A stretch of DNA of 64,000 bases from Streptomyces sparsogenes (lineage in GTDB: Bacteria; Actinomycetota; Actinomycetes; Streptomycetales; Streptomycetaceae), in contig NZ_MAXF01000100.1 of NCBI RefSeq assembly GCF_001704635.1, forward strand, positions 33,795-97,794. Direction: 5' to 3'. Under the pieces are notes generated by a model that saw nothing but the letters and a program-made list of their open reading frames with translations, made no database searches and was not told the DNA's origin. Positions 1-8,713 of this stretch are shown here, piece by piece. The position numbers and the translations under genes are program-made. Positions within the stretch are counted from its first letter, which is position 1, and each line of letters opens with the position of its first letter.

Positions 1-1
1 C

Positions 2-652
2 AAGCGCGACCCGAAGACCGGCGAGGAAAAGGTCGTCACCTTCTTCGCCAACCAGAAGGGCGAGCCGAAGAAGAACACCCTCGCCATGCTGGCCAACATC
101 GAGGCGGCCAAGCAGCGCCCCCTGGCCCGGGTCATCACCGGTCTTTCGATCCGTCATGTCGGGCCGGTCGCGGCGGCGGCGCTGGCCCGCGAGTTCCGCT
201 CGCTCGACCGGATCGCCGAGGCCAGCGAGGAGGCCCTGGCCGCCGTGGAGGGCGTGGGACCCACCATCGCGGCCTCGGTCAAGCAGTGGTTCGCCGAGGA
301 CTGGCACCGCGAGATCGTGGAGAAGTGGCGCCGGGCCGGGGTGCGGCTGGAGGAGGAGGCGGGCGACGACGAGGGGCCGCGGCCGCTCGAAGGGCTCACC
401 GTCGTGGTGACGGGCACCCTGCAATCGCACACGCGGGACGGGGCGAAGGAGGCGCTGCAGAACCGCGGTGCCAAAGTCGCGGGTTCCGTTTCGAAGAAGA
501 CCGACTTTGTTGTGGTCGGCGACAATCCAGGATCGAAGTACGACAAAGCCATGCAGCTGAAGGTTCCTGTGCTCGATGAGGACGGATTTGCGGTCCTGCT
601 CGAACAAGGTCCCGACGCCGCGCGAGAGGTCGCCGTCACGCCTTCGGAGTAG
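2..652 (+). CDS. ligA: NAD-dependent DNA ligase, C-terminal part (5' end outside window)
   Basis: About 216 residues of the C-terminus are visible, read in the frame that opens the window. The helix-hairpin-helix region includes GLSIRHVGPVAAAALA and VEGVGPTIAASVKQWF. A BRCT domain follows, from PLEGLTVVVTGTL to the end, with the typical GAKVAGSVSKKTDFVVVG core. This domain order (HhH then BRCT at the C-terminus) is that of bacterial LigA, which seals nicks in replication and repair using NAD+. The adenylation and OB domains lie upstream of the window. The gene ends normally, and the cyclic-di-GMP gene downstream is in its usual Streptomyces position. Confidence 0.95.
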   Translation, partial: KRDPKTGEEKVVTFFANQKGEPKKNTLAMLANIEAAKQRPLARVITGLSIRHVGPVAAAALAREFRSLDRIAEASEEALAAVEGVGPTIAASVKQWFAEDWHREIVEKWRRAGVRLEEEAGDDEGPRPLEGLTVVVTGTLQSHTRDGAKEALQNRGAKVAGSVSKKTDFVVVGDNPGSKYDKAMQLKVPVLDEDGFAVLLEQGPDAAREVAVTPSE

Positions 653-880
653 TCCCGGTCGAGCAGGTTCCGGTCCAACCTGGCCGGATTACGACTGGGA
701 GCACTTCCCGGGCACAGCAAGCGGGCATCACCCTTACAGCGCATACCAGATGGTTATGGATCGTCGGGCGGCATTCGGGCAACCGTCGCCGATCGCCGCC
801 CGTCAAAGCCATCTGCCGCCTACTGTTGATGGTGTGCGCCTGCCGTGGCGCTGGCACCGCCGGCTGTGAGAGGGACGGGT

Positions 881-3079
881 ATGAAACCGACCGAAAGCGC
901 CGCTCCGGCGTCACGGCTGCGCCGGCTCCTGCTGCCGGCGCTGCCCGCCGCGGCGGTCGCGATGGCCGCTTTCGCACTCGGCATCGGGGTATTCCGAGTG
1001 CTCGACGCGGGCCATGCGCTCTTTCCCGACGGCACGGTGGGCTGGTCCCTCGCCGTCCTCACCGGAATCATCGTCGGCCATCTGGTGGCCCTGGGCCGCG
1101 ACCGCTGGTGGGGCGGCACCGGATCCGGCGCCGCGTTAACCCTGGCCGCGCTGCTGCTGTACGGCTGGCTCCCCGCCGGACTCGTCAGCCTCGCCGTCGT
1201 CGTCCTGGTCGGCGCCGCCCGGCGGCACCGCTGGCGGCAGGCGGCACTGCACGGCGCGGTCGACATCCTCGGCGTCGGCACGGCCGCCCTGACCCTCGCC
1301 GCCTTCGGCACCGTCCCCACCGTCGAGGACCCCTGGCGGCCGGCGAGCTGGGAGATGTCCGCCGTCCCCCAGACGGTGCTGGCCGCCTTCGGCTATCTGG
1401 CGGTGACCCGCGCCCTGTTGTGGTACTCCCTCGCCCCGCCCGGCGCCGGACTGCCCACCCTCGCCCGCACCGCCCTCGTCCGGCAGGCCCTCGTCGGCAT
1501 CGCGCTGCTCGGCATCGCCCCGCTGATCGTCGTCGTCGCCGACGAGATGCCCCTGCTGCTCCCGCTGTTCGCGGTGCCCCTGATCGCCCTCGACTCCACC
1601 CTCTGGATCGCCCGGGTGCGCGCCGAGGAGCAGCTGCGCGACCCGCTCACCGGACTGCCCAACCGCCAGTGGCTGCTGGAGCGCACCTGGACCGCGCTCG
1701 ACGAGGCCGAGCGGGGCGGCACCCGCACCGCCCTGGTCCTCCTCGACCTCGACCGCTTCCGCTCGGTCAACGACACCCTGGGCCACCTCGCGGGCGACCG
1801 GCTGCTGCTGCAGATAGCGGAGCGGCTGCGGCTCGCCCTGCCGCGCGGCGCGGAGGTGGCCCGGCTCGGCGGCGACGAGTTCGCGGTGCTGCTCCCCACC
1901 ACCGACTCCCTGACCAGCGCCCAGCGGGCGGCCCGCAGCCTCGTCGGCGACCTCGGCTCACCCCTGGACCTGGACGGGCTCACCCTGGTCCTGGAGGCCA
2001 GCGCCGGCGTCGCCGTCTACCCCGACCACGCGCTCGACGCCGAGGGGCTGCTGCGCCGCGCGGACGTCGCCATGTACCAGGCCAAGCGCGACCGCAGCGG
2101 CGTCGAGCTGTACGAGGCCCGGCGCGACGGCAACACCCCCGACCGGCTCGGCCTGCTCGGCGATCTGCGGCGGGCGCTGGACGCGGGCGAGGTCGAGCTG
2201 CACTACCAGCCCAAGGTCGGCTTCGACGGCCATGTCTCCGGCCTGGAGGCACTCGTGCGATGGGTCCACCCCGACCGGGGGCGGGTGCCGCCCGACGAGT
2301 TCATCTCCATGGCCGAGAGCTCCGGGCTGATGCCCCGGCTGACCGAGTACGTCCTGGAGACGGCGCTCGGCCAGGTCGCGCGATGGCGCGCCGACGGCCT
2401 CGACGTGCCCGTCGCGGTCAACGTCTCGCCCCGCGATGTGCACACCCCCGGCTTCGCCGGCTCGGTCGCCGGACGTCTGGCCCGCCACGGCGTCCCGGCG
2501 GGCGCCCTCCAACTGGAGATCACCGAGCACGTGCTGCTCGAGGACCCCCAGCGGGCCGCCGACACGCTGGCCAGCCTCACCGGACACGGCGTGCGGATGT
2601 CCCTCGACGACTTCGGCACGGGCTACTCCTCGCTGGTCCACCTGCGGCGGCTGCCGGTGAGCGAGCTGAAGATCGACCGGTCGTTCGTGGCCCGGCTGGC
2701 CGTGGACACCGAGGACGCCGAGATCGTCCGCTGCACCGTCGACCTCGCCCATTCCCTGGGGCTGCTGGTCGTCGCGGAGGGCGTCGAGGACGACGAGACC
2801 TGGGAGCGGCTGCGGGACCTGGGCTGCGACGCCGTACAGGGCTGGCTGGTCGCGGCGGCCATGCCCCCCGACGAGACCACGGCCTGGCTGCGCGCCCGCG
2901 GCGAAGGCGGCTGGCGCCGGGAGGACGCCGCCACGCCCGCCACGCCCGCCACGCCCGCCACGCCCGCCGCCCCGGCGGCCGCCCCCGCCCCCCTCACCAC
3001 CCCCTCCCCGGCCGCCACCGCCACCACCGCCGCGACGGCCGCCCCCGCCGAGGAGGACGCGGACCAGCCGGTGACGTGA
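881..3079 (+). CDS. rmdB: Membrane GGDEF-EAL cyclic-di-GMP enzyme, RmdB-like
   Basis: 732 aa from the ATG at 881, which has GAGAGGGACGG in front; an in-frame GTG at 845 is the alternative. The first ~210 residues hold several hydrophobic segments (membrane sensor region). The GGDEF domain has DPLTGLPNRQW and an intact RLGGDEFAVLL at about residue 330. The EAL domain starts near 435, with EAL at 456-458. It keeps the metal and substrate residues: VAVNVSP, EITEH, LDDFGTGYS, ELKIDRSF, VAEGVEDD and the final Q of AVQGW. By family knowledge it should hydrolyse c-di-GMP and may also make it. Position next to ligA matches S. coelicolor rmdB from memory. Codon 86 (1136-1138) is a TTA codon. The C-terminus is an Ala/Thr/Pro-rich tail. 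Confidence 0.85.
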   Translation: MKPTESAAPASRLRRLLLPALPAAAVAMAAFALGIGVFRVLDAGHALFPDGTVGWSLAVLTGIIVGHLVALGRDRWWGGTGSGAALTLAALLLYGWLPAGLVSLAVVVLVGAARRHRWRQAALHGAVDILGVGTAALTLAAFGTVPTVEDPWRPASWEMSAVPQTVLAAFGYLAVTRALLWYSLAPPGAGLPTLARTALVRQALVGIALLGIAPLIVVVADEMPLLLPLFAVPLIALDSTLWIARVRAEEQLRDPLTGLPNRQWLLERTWTALDEAERGGTRTALVLLDLDRFRSVNDTLGHLAGDRLLLQIAERLRLALPRGAEVARLGGDEFAVLLPTTDSLTSAQRAARSLVGDLGSPLDLDGLTLVLEASAGVAVYPDHALDAEGLLRRADVAMYQAKRDRSGVELYEARRDGNTPDRLGLLGDLRRALDAGEVELHYQPKVGFDGHVSGLEALVRWVHPDRGRVPPDEFISMAESSGLMPRLTEYVLETALGQVARWRADGLDVPVAVNVSPRDVHTPGFAGSVAGRLARHGVPAGALQLEITEHVLLEDPQRAADTLASLTGHGVRMSLDDFGTGYSSLVHLRRLPVSELKIDRSFVARLAVDTEDAEIVRCTVDLAHSLGLLVVAEGVEDDETWERLRDLGCDAVQGWLVAAAMPPDETTAWLRARGEGGWRREDAATPATPATPATPAAPAAAPAPLTTPSPAATATTAATAAPAEEDADQPVT
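2930..2965 (+). repeat. 9-bp tandem repeat inside rmdB tail
   Basis: Four exact copies of GCCACGCCC encode (A-T-P)n in the C-terminal tail of the GGDEF-EAL protein. The tail goes on as low-complexity Ala/Pro/Thr sequence and is outside the catalytic domains, so copy-number change would be tolerated. Confidence 0.9.
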
Positions 3080-3247
3080 TCCGGCCCGGCGCCCCACCGG
3101 CCCGCTCACACCACGCGACGGGGCCGCGGTCGATGGTGCGGGCGATGGTGCGGAAGGGGCGGGGCGGGGAAAGCGTTTCGCCCGCAGCGTGGCCGGAGCC
3201 ATAGGATTGGGGCGAAAACTCTCCACACTCACCCTGAGGATCGCTGC

Positions 3248-3544
3248 ATGCCTGGCATCACGCGCGAGGAGGTCGTCCACCTCGCACGGCTGGCGCGTCT
3301 GGAGCTGAAGGACGAAGAGCTCGATCACTTCGCCGGACAGCTCGACGACATCATCGGCGCGGTGGCCCGCGTCAGCGAGGTCGCCGACCAAGACGTACCG
3401 CCGACCTCTCATCCGCTGCCGCTGACCAACGTCATGCGCCCGGATGAGGTCCGTCCGTCGCTGACCCCGCAGGAGGCGCTGTCCGGTGCCCCCGCCCAGG
3501 AGCAGCAGCGGTTCAAGGTGCCGCAGATCCTGGGGGAGGAGTAA
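3248..3544 (+). CDS. gatC: Glutamyl-tRNA(Gln)/aspartyl-tRNA(Asn) amidotransferase subunit C
   Basis: 98 aa, the usual GatC length. It opens with MPGITREEVVHLARLARLEL, and the central region has the typical VADQDVPPTSHPLPL. GatC is the small belt subunit that holds GatA and GatB together in the cytoplasmic enzyme converting Glu-tRNA(Gln) to Gln-tRNA(Gln). Many actinobacteria lack a glutaminyl-tRNA synthetase and need this route. The ATG follows a short leader (CTGAGGATCGCTGC). gatA begins 5 nt after the stop, so the genes are surely co-transcribed. Confidence 0.97.
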   Translation: MPGITREEVVHLARLARLELKDEELDHFAGQLDDIIGAVARVSEVADQDVPPTSHPLPLTNVMRPDEVRPSLTPQEALSGAPAQEQQRFKVPQILGEE

Positions 3545-3549
3545 CCCAC

Positions 3550-5043
3550 ATGGCCGACCTGACCAAGCTCACCGCCTCCGGCCTCGCCGGGAAGATCGCC
3601 TCCGGCGAGGCCACCGCCGTCGAGGTGACCGAGGCGCACCTGGCCCGCATCGACGCCGTCGACGAGAAGGTGCACGCGTTCCTCCATGTGGACCGGGAGG
3701 GCGCGCTCGCCCAGGCCCGGGCCGTGGACGACAAGCGCGCCCGCGGCGAGAAGCTCGGCCCGCTGGCCGGCGTTCCGCTCGCGCTGAAGGACATCTTCAC
3801 CACCAAGGGGGTCCCGACCACCGTCGGGTCCAAGATCCTCGAGGGGTGGATCCCGCCGTACGACGCGACGCTCGTCACCCGCCTGAAGGCCGCGGACGTG
3901 GTCATCCTCGGCAAGACCAACATGGACGAGTTCGCCATGGGGTCCTCGACCGAGAACAGCGCGTTCGGCCCCACCGGCAACCCCTGGGACCTCACCCGCA
4001 TCCCCGGCGGCTCCGGAGGCGGCTCCTCCGCCTCGCTGGCCTCCTTCCAGGCCCCGCTCGCGATCGGCACCGACACCGGCGGCTCGATCCGCCAGCCCGC
4101 CGCCGTCACCGGCACGGTCGGCGTCAAGCCGACGTACGGCGGGGTGTCCCGCTACGGCATGGTGGCCTTCTCCTCGTCCCTGGACCAGGGCGGTCCCTGC
4201 GCCAGGACCGTGCTGGACGCGGCCCTGCTGCACGAGGCCATCGCCGGGCACGACCCGCTCGACTCGACCTCCATCGACGCCCCGGTCCCGCCGGTCGTCG
4301 AGGCCGCCCGCAACGGCAGTGTGCGCGGCATGCGCGTCGGCGTGGTCAAGGAGTTCGCCGGCGAGGGCTACCAGGCCGGCGTGATGCAGCGCTTCAACGA
4401 GTCGGTGGAGCTGCTGCGCGAGCTCGGCGCCGAGGTCGTGGAGCTGTCCTGCCCGTCCTTCGACAAGGCGCTCGCCGCGTACTACCTGATCGCGCCGTCC
4501 GAGTGCTCGTCCAACCTGGCCCGCTTCGACGGCCTGCGCTACGGCCTGCGGACCGGCGACGACGGCTCGAGGTCCGCCGAGGACGTCACCGCGCTCACCC
4601 GCGCGGCCGGCTTCGGCCCCGAGGTCAAGCGCCGGATCATGCTGGGCACCTACGCGCTCAGCTCCGGCTACTACGACGCGTACTACGGCTCCGCGCAGAA
4701 GGTCCGCACCCTGATCAGCCGGGACTTCCAGCGCGCCTTCGAACAGGTCGACGTGCTGGTCTCGCCGACCACCCCCACCACCGCCTTCCCGATCGGCGAG
4801 CGCGTCGACGACCCGATGGCGATGTATCTGGCCGACCTGTGCACGATTCCCTCGAACCTCGCGGGAAACGCGGCCATGTCACTGCCCTGCGGCCTGGCGC
4901 CGGAGGACGGTCTGCCGGTCGGACTGCAGATCGTCGCCCCCGCCATGGCCGACGACCGGCTCTACAAGGTCGGTGCCGCGGTCGAGGCCGCGTTCATCGA
5001 CAAGTGGGGCCACCCGCTGCTCGAGGAGGCACCGTCACTATGA
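3550..5043 (+). CDS. gatA: Glutamyl-tRNA(Gln) amidotransferase subunit A
   Basis: 497 aa. This is the amidase subunit, which hydrolyses glutamine and sends ammonia to GatB. The amidase-signature catalytic set is visible: Lys in PLALKDIFTTKG, the Gly/Ser-rich stretch GGSGGGSSASLASFQAP, and the nucleophile region GTDTGGSIRQPAAVTG. The length fits the family. The next gene starts inside its stop codon (ATGA overlap at 5040-5043), a translational coupling that makes the 79-aa gene part of the gat operon. Confidence 0.97.
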   Translation: MADLTKLTASGLAGKIASGEATAVEVTEAHLARIDAVDEKVHAFLHVDREGALAQARAVDDKRARGEKLGPLAGVPLALKDIFTTKGVPTTVGSKILEGWIPPYDATLVTRLKAADVVILGKTNMDEFAMGSSTENSAFGPTGNPWDLTRIPGGSGGGSSASLASFQAPLAIGTDTGGSIRQPAAVTGTVGVKPTYGGVSRYGMVAFSSSLDQGGPCARTVLDAALLHEAIAGHDPLDSTSIDAPVPPVVEAARNGSVRGMRVGVVKEFAGEGYQAGVMQRFNESVELLRELGAEVVELSCPSFDKALAAYYLIAPSECSSNLARFDGLRYGLRTGDDGSRSAEDVTALTRAAGFGPEVKRRIMLGTYALSSGYYDAYYGSAQKVRTLISRDFQRAFEQVDVLVSPTTPTTAFPIGERVDDPMAMYLADLCTIPSNLAGNAAMSLPCGLAPEDGLPVGLQIVAPAMADDRLYKVGAAVEAAFIDKWGHPLLEEAPSL

Positions 5044-5279
5044 GTGCGATCAAGAAGGCCAAGAACTTCAAGAAGTCCAAGGCCGGTACCTACCTGTCCA
5101 TCGGCTCCTCGCTCTTCGGCGCGCTGGGCGTGGTCAAGCAGGTCAAGAAGGCCCGATCCGAGAACGACACGCTGCAGCTGGTCGACGCGGTGGTCTCGGC
5201 CGCCGCGATCGTCACGTCCGTCGCACTGCTCGTCCGCGAGCTCAAGCGCATGGGCGACGACGACATCCTCGCGGGCTGA
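5040..5279 (+). CDS. Small conserved-looking protein inside the gat operon
   Basis: 79 aa. The ATG overlaps the gatA stop (ATGA), so translation is probably coupled. The N-terminus is strongly basic (MSAIKKAKNFKKSKAGTYLS). A Gly/Leu segment (IGSSLFGALGVV), a charged middle and one hydrophobic segment (VVSAAAIVTSVALLV) follow, then an acidic end. It could be a single-pass or peripheral membrane protein with a basic cytoplasmic head. I do not recognise a named family. Its place between gatA and gatB suggests co-expression with the amidotransferase, but no function can be assigned from sequence. Confidence 0.85.
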   Translation: MSAIKKAKNFKKSKAGTYLSIGSSLFGALGVVKQVKKARSENDTLQLVDAVVSAAAIVTSVALLVRELKRMGDDDILAG

Positions 5280-5302
5280 GCGGACTGAGAGGTTAGTTTT
5301 CC

Positions 5303-6811
5303 GTGACCGTCACTGAACTGGTGTCGTACGAGGACGCCCTCGCCGCCTACGACCCCGTGATGGGGCTCGAGGTCCACGTCGAGCTCGGCACCAAGACCAA
5401 GATGTTCTGCGGCTGCTCCACGGCGCTGGGCGCCGAGGCCAACGCCCAGACCTGTCCCACCTGCCTCGGCCTGCCCGGCTCACTCCCGGTCGTCAACGCG
5501 ACCGGCGTCGAGTCCGCCATCAAGATCGGCCTCGCGCTGAACTGCGAGATCGCCGAGTGGTGCCGCTTCGCCCGGAAGAACTACTTCTATCCGGACATGC
5601 CGAAGAACTTCCAGACCTCGCAGTACGACGAGCCGATCGCCTTCAACGGCTATCTGGACGTCGAGATCGACGGCGGCGAGGTCTTCCGGGTCGAGATCGA
5701 GCGCGCCCACATGGAGGAGGACACCGGCAAGTCCACCCACGTGGGCGGCGCGACCGGCCGTATCCACGGCGCCTCGCACTCGCTCCTCGACTACAACCGG
5801 GCCGGCATCCCGCTCATCGAGATCGTCACCAAGCCGATCGTCGGGGCCGGGGAGCGGGCCCCGGAGGTCGCCAAGGCGTACGTCGCCGAGCTGCGCGAGC
5901 TCATCAAGGCGCTCGGGGTCTCCGAGGCGCGCATGGAGATGGGCCAGATGCGCTGCGATGTGAACCTGTCGCTGCGGCCGCAGGGCGCCGACAAGTTCGG
6001 CACCCGCTCCGAGACGAAGAACGTCAACTCGCTGCGCTCCGTCGAGCGCGCGGCCCGCTTCGAGATCCAGCGCCAGGCCGCCGTGCTCGGCGGCGGCGGC
6101 ACGGTCATCCAGGAGACCCGCCACTTCCACGAGGAGGACGGCTCCACGACCCCAGGCCGGGTCAAGGAGGAGGCGGAGGACTACCGCTACTTCCCCGAGC
6201 CGGACCTGGTGCCGGTCGCCCCCTCCCGCGAGTGGGTGGAGAAGCTGCGGGCCGGGCTGCCGGAGCTGCCCCGGGTGCGCCGCAACCGGCTGCGCGAGGA
6301 GTGGGGCATCTCCGCCCACGAGATGCGGTCCGTCCTCAACGCGGGCGCGATCGACCTGATCACCGCCACGATCGACGCGGGCGCTGACGCCGCCTCGGCG
6401 CGCAAGTGGTGGATGGGCGAGCTGGCCCGCCGGGCCAACGAGGACGGCGTCGAGCTCGCGGCGCTGCCGATCACCCCGGCCCAGGTCGCGCGCGTGTGCG
6501 CCCTGGTCGCGGAGGGCTCGCTCAACGACAAGCTGGCGCGCCAGGTCATCGAGGGCGTGCTGGCGGGCGAGGGCGACCCGGACGCGGTCGTCGCGGCCCG
6601 CGGCCTGAAGGTCGTCTCGGACGAGGGCGCGCTCGGCGCCGCCGTCGACGAGGCCATCGCGGGCAACGCGGCCATCGCCGACAAGATCCGCGGCGGCAAG
6701 GTCGCGGCGGCGGGCGCGCTGGTGGGCGCGGTCATGAAGGCCACCCGCGGCCAGGCCGACGCGGCGCGCGTGCGCGAGCTGATCCTGGAGAAGCTCGGCG
6801 TCCAGGGCTGA
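5303..6811 (+). CDS. gatB: Glutamyl-tRNA(Gln) amidotransferase subunit B
   Basis: 502 aa from the GTG at 5303. The GatB catalytic cradle starts with YDPVMGLEVHVELGTKTKMF. The zinc-binding cysteines are in FCGCS and TCPTCLGLPG. The DYNRAGIPLIEIVTKP and MEMGQMRCDVNLS motifs are typical. The C-terminal helical/YqeY-type tRNA-binding region ends with VMKATRGQADAARVRELI. GatB activates the side chain of misacylated Glu-tRNA(Gln) with ATP and adds the ammonia released by GatA. It is the last gene of the operon; a strong terminator hairpin lies 23 nt downstream. Confidence 0.97.
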   Translation: MTVTELVSYEDALAAYDPVMGLEVHVELGTKTKMFCGCSTALGAEANAQTCPTCLGLPGSLPVVNATGVESAIKIGLALNCEIAEWCRFARKNYFYPDMPKNFQTSQYDEPIAFNGYLDVEIDGGEVFRVEIERAHMEEDTGKSTHVGGATGRIHGASHSLLDYNRAGIPLIEIVTKPIVGAGERAPEVAKAYVAELRELIKALGVSEARMEMGQMRCDVNLSLRPQGADKFGTRSETKNVNSLRSVERAARFEIQRQAAVLGGGGTVIQETRHFHEEDGSTTPGRVKEEAEDYRYFPEPDLVPVAPSREWVEKLRAGLPELPRVRRNRLREEWGISAHEMRSVLNAGAIDLITATIDAGADAASARKWWMGELARRANEDGVELAALPITPAQVARVCALVAEGSLNDKLARQVIEGVLAGEGDPDAVVAARGLKVVSDEGALGAAVDEAIAGNAAIADKIRGGKVAAAGALVGAVMKATRGQADAARVRELILEKLGVQG

Positions 6812-6834
6812 GGGCCGAGAGCCCCCGACGCGGC

Positions 6835-6867
6835 GGCGGGGCGCACCCTGTGAGGGTGCGCCCCGCC
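6835..6867. terminator. Bidirectional terminator between gatB and the M81 gene
   Basis: A perfect 15-bp inverted repeat (GGCGGGGCGCACCCT and its complement) with a 3-nt loop sits between two converging genes. It has no long T run, as is common for Streptomyces terminators. Confidence 0.85.
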
Positions 6868-6886
6868 GTCCGTCTTCGCGTCCCGG

Positions 6887-8425
6887 CTACAGCAGCTCCG
6901 GCGCGAGGTCCGGGGCCGGCATGCCGGGGTCGAGGGGGAACAGCGGGCGTTCCAGGCGGCGGTGGCCGAGGCGGGGGAGGTCCTGGTCGACGGCGCCCGG
7001 GGTGCGGGCCAGGCGCCAGTCGGCGGCCAGCTCCCGCAGCTCCGGTTCCGGGCGGCCGGTCTTGACGACGAGCAGGTCGTAGCCGCGCGGGTCCAGGCCG
7101 CCGAGGTCCGCGCGGGTGCGGACCGGCGTGCGGCGGCCGGCCAGGACCGCGGTCACCCCGCCGCGGCGTACGACGGCCAGGTCGCCACCGGCCGCGTCGC
7201 CCGGGTGGAGGGCCACGACCTCGCCGGTGAACTCGTACGGTTCGAACGGGGCGTGTTCCGTGCCGGACCCCGAGGCGCCGTACGCCCCGCCGACCGACAC
7301 CCTTACCGTCGCGCCGACGCCCGCCGCGAAGCACCGCGCGACCGCCGCCGGGGCGGTGATGCCGGGGAGCAGGGCGGTGGCGCGGCCGGTGGCCAGGGCC
7401 TCATGGGCGAGCAGCCGTCCCAGCATGTACGGGAGGTCGCCCGCGCCGCCGGCCGCCGGGTCGTCACCGGAGTCGCCGATCAGGAACGGGCGGGCGGGGG
7501 AGGCCAGGGCCGCCTCGACGCACGCGTCGGCGTCGTCAGCGGTGGGGCCGGGGGAGACGAGGTCGCGGCGCAGATCCCAGTACTCCTTGGCCAGCGAGCG
7601 GGCCTCCTCGACGGCGAGGACGGGGTCGTCGCCGGTGACCACCACGGCCGCCTTGCAGCGTGGCTCGTCGGCCCAGGGGAAGCCGGCCCACACCGCCGCG
7701 TCCACGATGCCGTCCAGCTCCTCGATCGAGGCCGGCCGCCCGTACAGCGACCTGGCGGGCTCCGGCCGGGGGCCGGCCGGCTCGCCAGGCGGTACGGGCG
7801 GTGCGGGCGGTACGGGCAGCGAGGGCAGCAGCACCGGCACCTGCACCCAGGCCAGGTGCGGGCGCCCCTTGCCCGCCAGCAGGCGTTCGACGAGCTTGCG
7901 GGCGGCGCGCTCGAGGGTCGCGCCGGCGTCCTGGCGCGGGGCGAGGCGGTGCGCGGTGACCAGGTCGAGCCGGCCGGCGAGGCGGCGCGAGACATTGCCG
8001 TACGGGTCCATGGCGGCGGAGATCAGCGCGCGCGGGCCGAGGACCTCCCGCACGGCGTCGGTCAGATCGGCCTCGGCGTCGTCCAGGCCGACCACGCTCA
8101 TCGCGCCGTGGATGTCGAGGACCAGGCCGTCGAGGGAGCCGGCCTGCCGGACCCGGTCGAGCAGCTCGGCCTTGAGACGGCGGTACGCCTCCGGCTCGAC
8201 GGGCCCGCCCGGCGGGGCCTCGGCGTGGAGCAGCGGCACCCACTCCACCGGGCCGCCGAGCGCGCCGTCCGGCCGCGCCCAGGGGTAGCGGGCCCGCAGC
8301 GCGGCGCCGCGGGTGACGCGGAAGTCGTCGTACCCGGTGCGGTGGAGGGTGAAGGTGCTGGACCGGACGGAGACGCCGCCGACGCCGACGCGCGGCCGGC
8401 GGGCGGCGGGGGAGGGCGTGCTCAT
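6887..8425 (-). CDS. M81-family metallopeptidase (MlrC / microcystinase C-like)
   Basis: 512 aa from the ATG at 8425, which has GGAAAGGA upstream; a longer in-frame extension to 8512 lacks this support. The N-terminus carries the family start (RVGVGGVSVRSSTFTLHRTG) with a conserved-type LVLDIHGAM and a later VTAHRLAP, the Asp/His and His positions expected for the zinc site. The C-terminal MlrC domain has GDSGDDPAAGGAGD and the closing VVKTGRPEPELRELA region. Family members cleave linear peptides or are uncharacterised zinc hydrolases. It is monocistronic and converges on gatB. The actual substrate is unknown. Confidence 0.82.
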   Translation of the reverse strand: MSTPSPAARRPRVGVGGVSVRSSTFTLHRTGYDDFRVTRGAALRARYPWARPDGALGGPVEWVPLLHAEAPPGGPVEPEAYRRLKAELLDRVRQAGSLDGLVLDIHGAMSVVGLDDAEADLTDAVREVLGPRALISAAMDPYGNVSRRLAGRLDLVTAHRLAPRQDAGATLERAARKLVERLLAGKGRPHLAWVQVPVLLPSLPVPPAPPVPPGEPAGPRPEPARSLYGRPASIEELDGIVDAAVWAGFPWADEPRCKAAVVVTGDDPVLAVEEARSLAKEYWDLRRDLVSPGPTADDADACVEAALASPARPFLIGDSGDDPAAGGAGDLPYMLGRLLAHEALATGRATALLPGITAPAAVARCFAAGVGATVRVSVGGAYGASGSGTEHAPFEPYEFTGEVVALHPGDAAGGDLAVVRRGGVTAVLAGRRTPVRTRADLGGLDPRGYDLLVVKTGRPEPELRELAADWRLARTPGAVDQDLPRLGHRRLERPLFPLDPGMPAPDLAPELL

Positions 8426-8713
8426 GCGGTCGCGGAGTCCTTTCCGTCCACGCGGGACACCGACTCTAGGCGAACGGTGAACGGACGCCGGGGAGCGAGT
8501 CGCCCGCGCCACGCCGAGTCACGCGTGTGGTGAAGCCCACAAAAGGGACAAAGGATCTCTTCGGGCTGTCAGAGTGCAGGAGAAGTTCGCCGCCGGTCCA
8601 GTCGCGGGACGGGTGGTGGACCTTCATATGTTCATCAGTGCGTACGCCGCCACGGTCCCCGGCGGGCCGCCCCCGGGTCCGGCGAGTTCGGCGCGATACC
8701 CGGAAAGCAGGCC

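Noticed and set aside
826..3204. Plus-strand Arg/Pro-rich frame overlapping rmdB
   Set aside because: It is a shifted-frame shadow; the other frame has intact GGDEF and EAL motifs.
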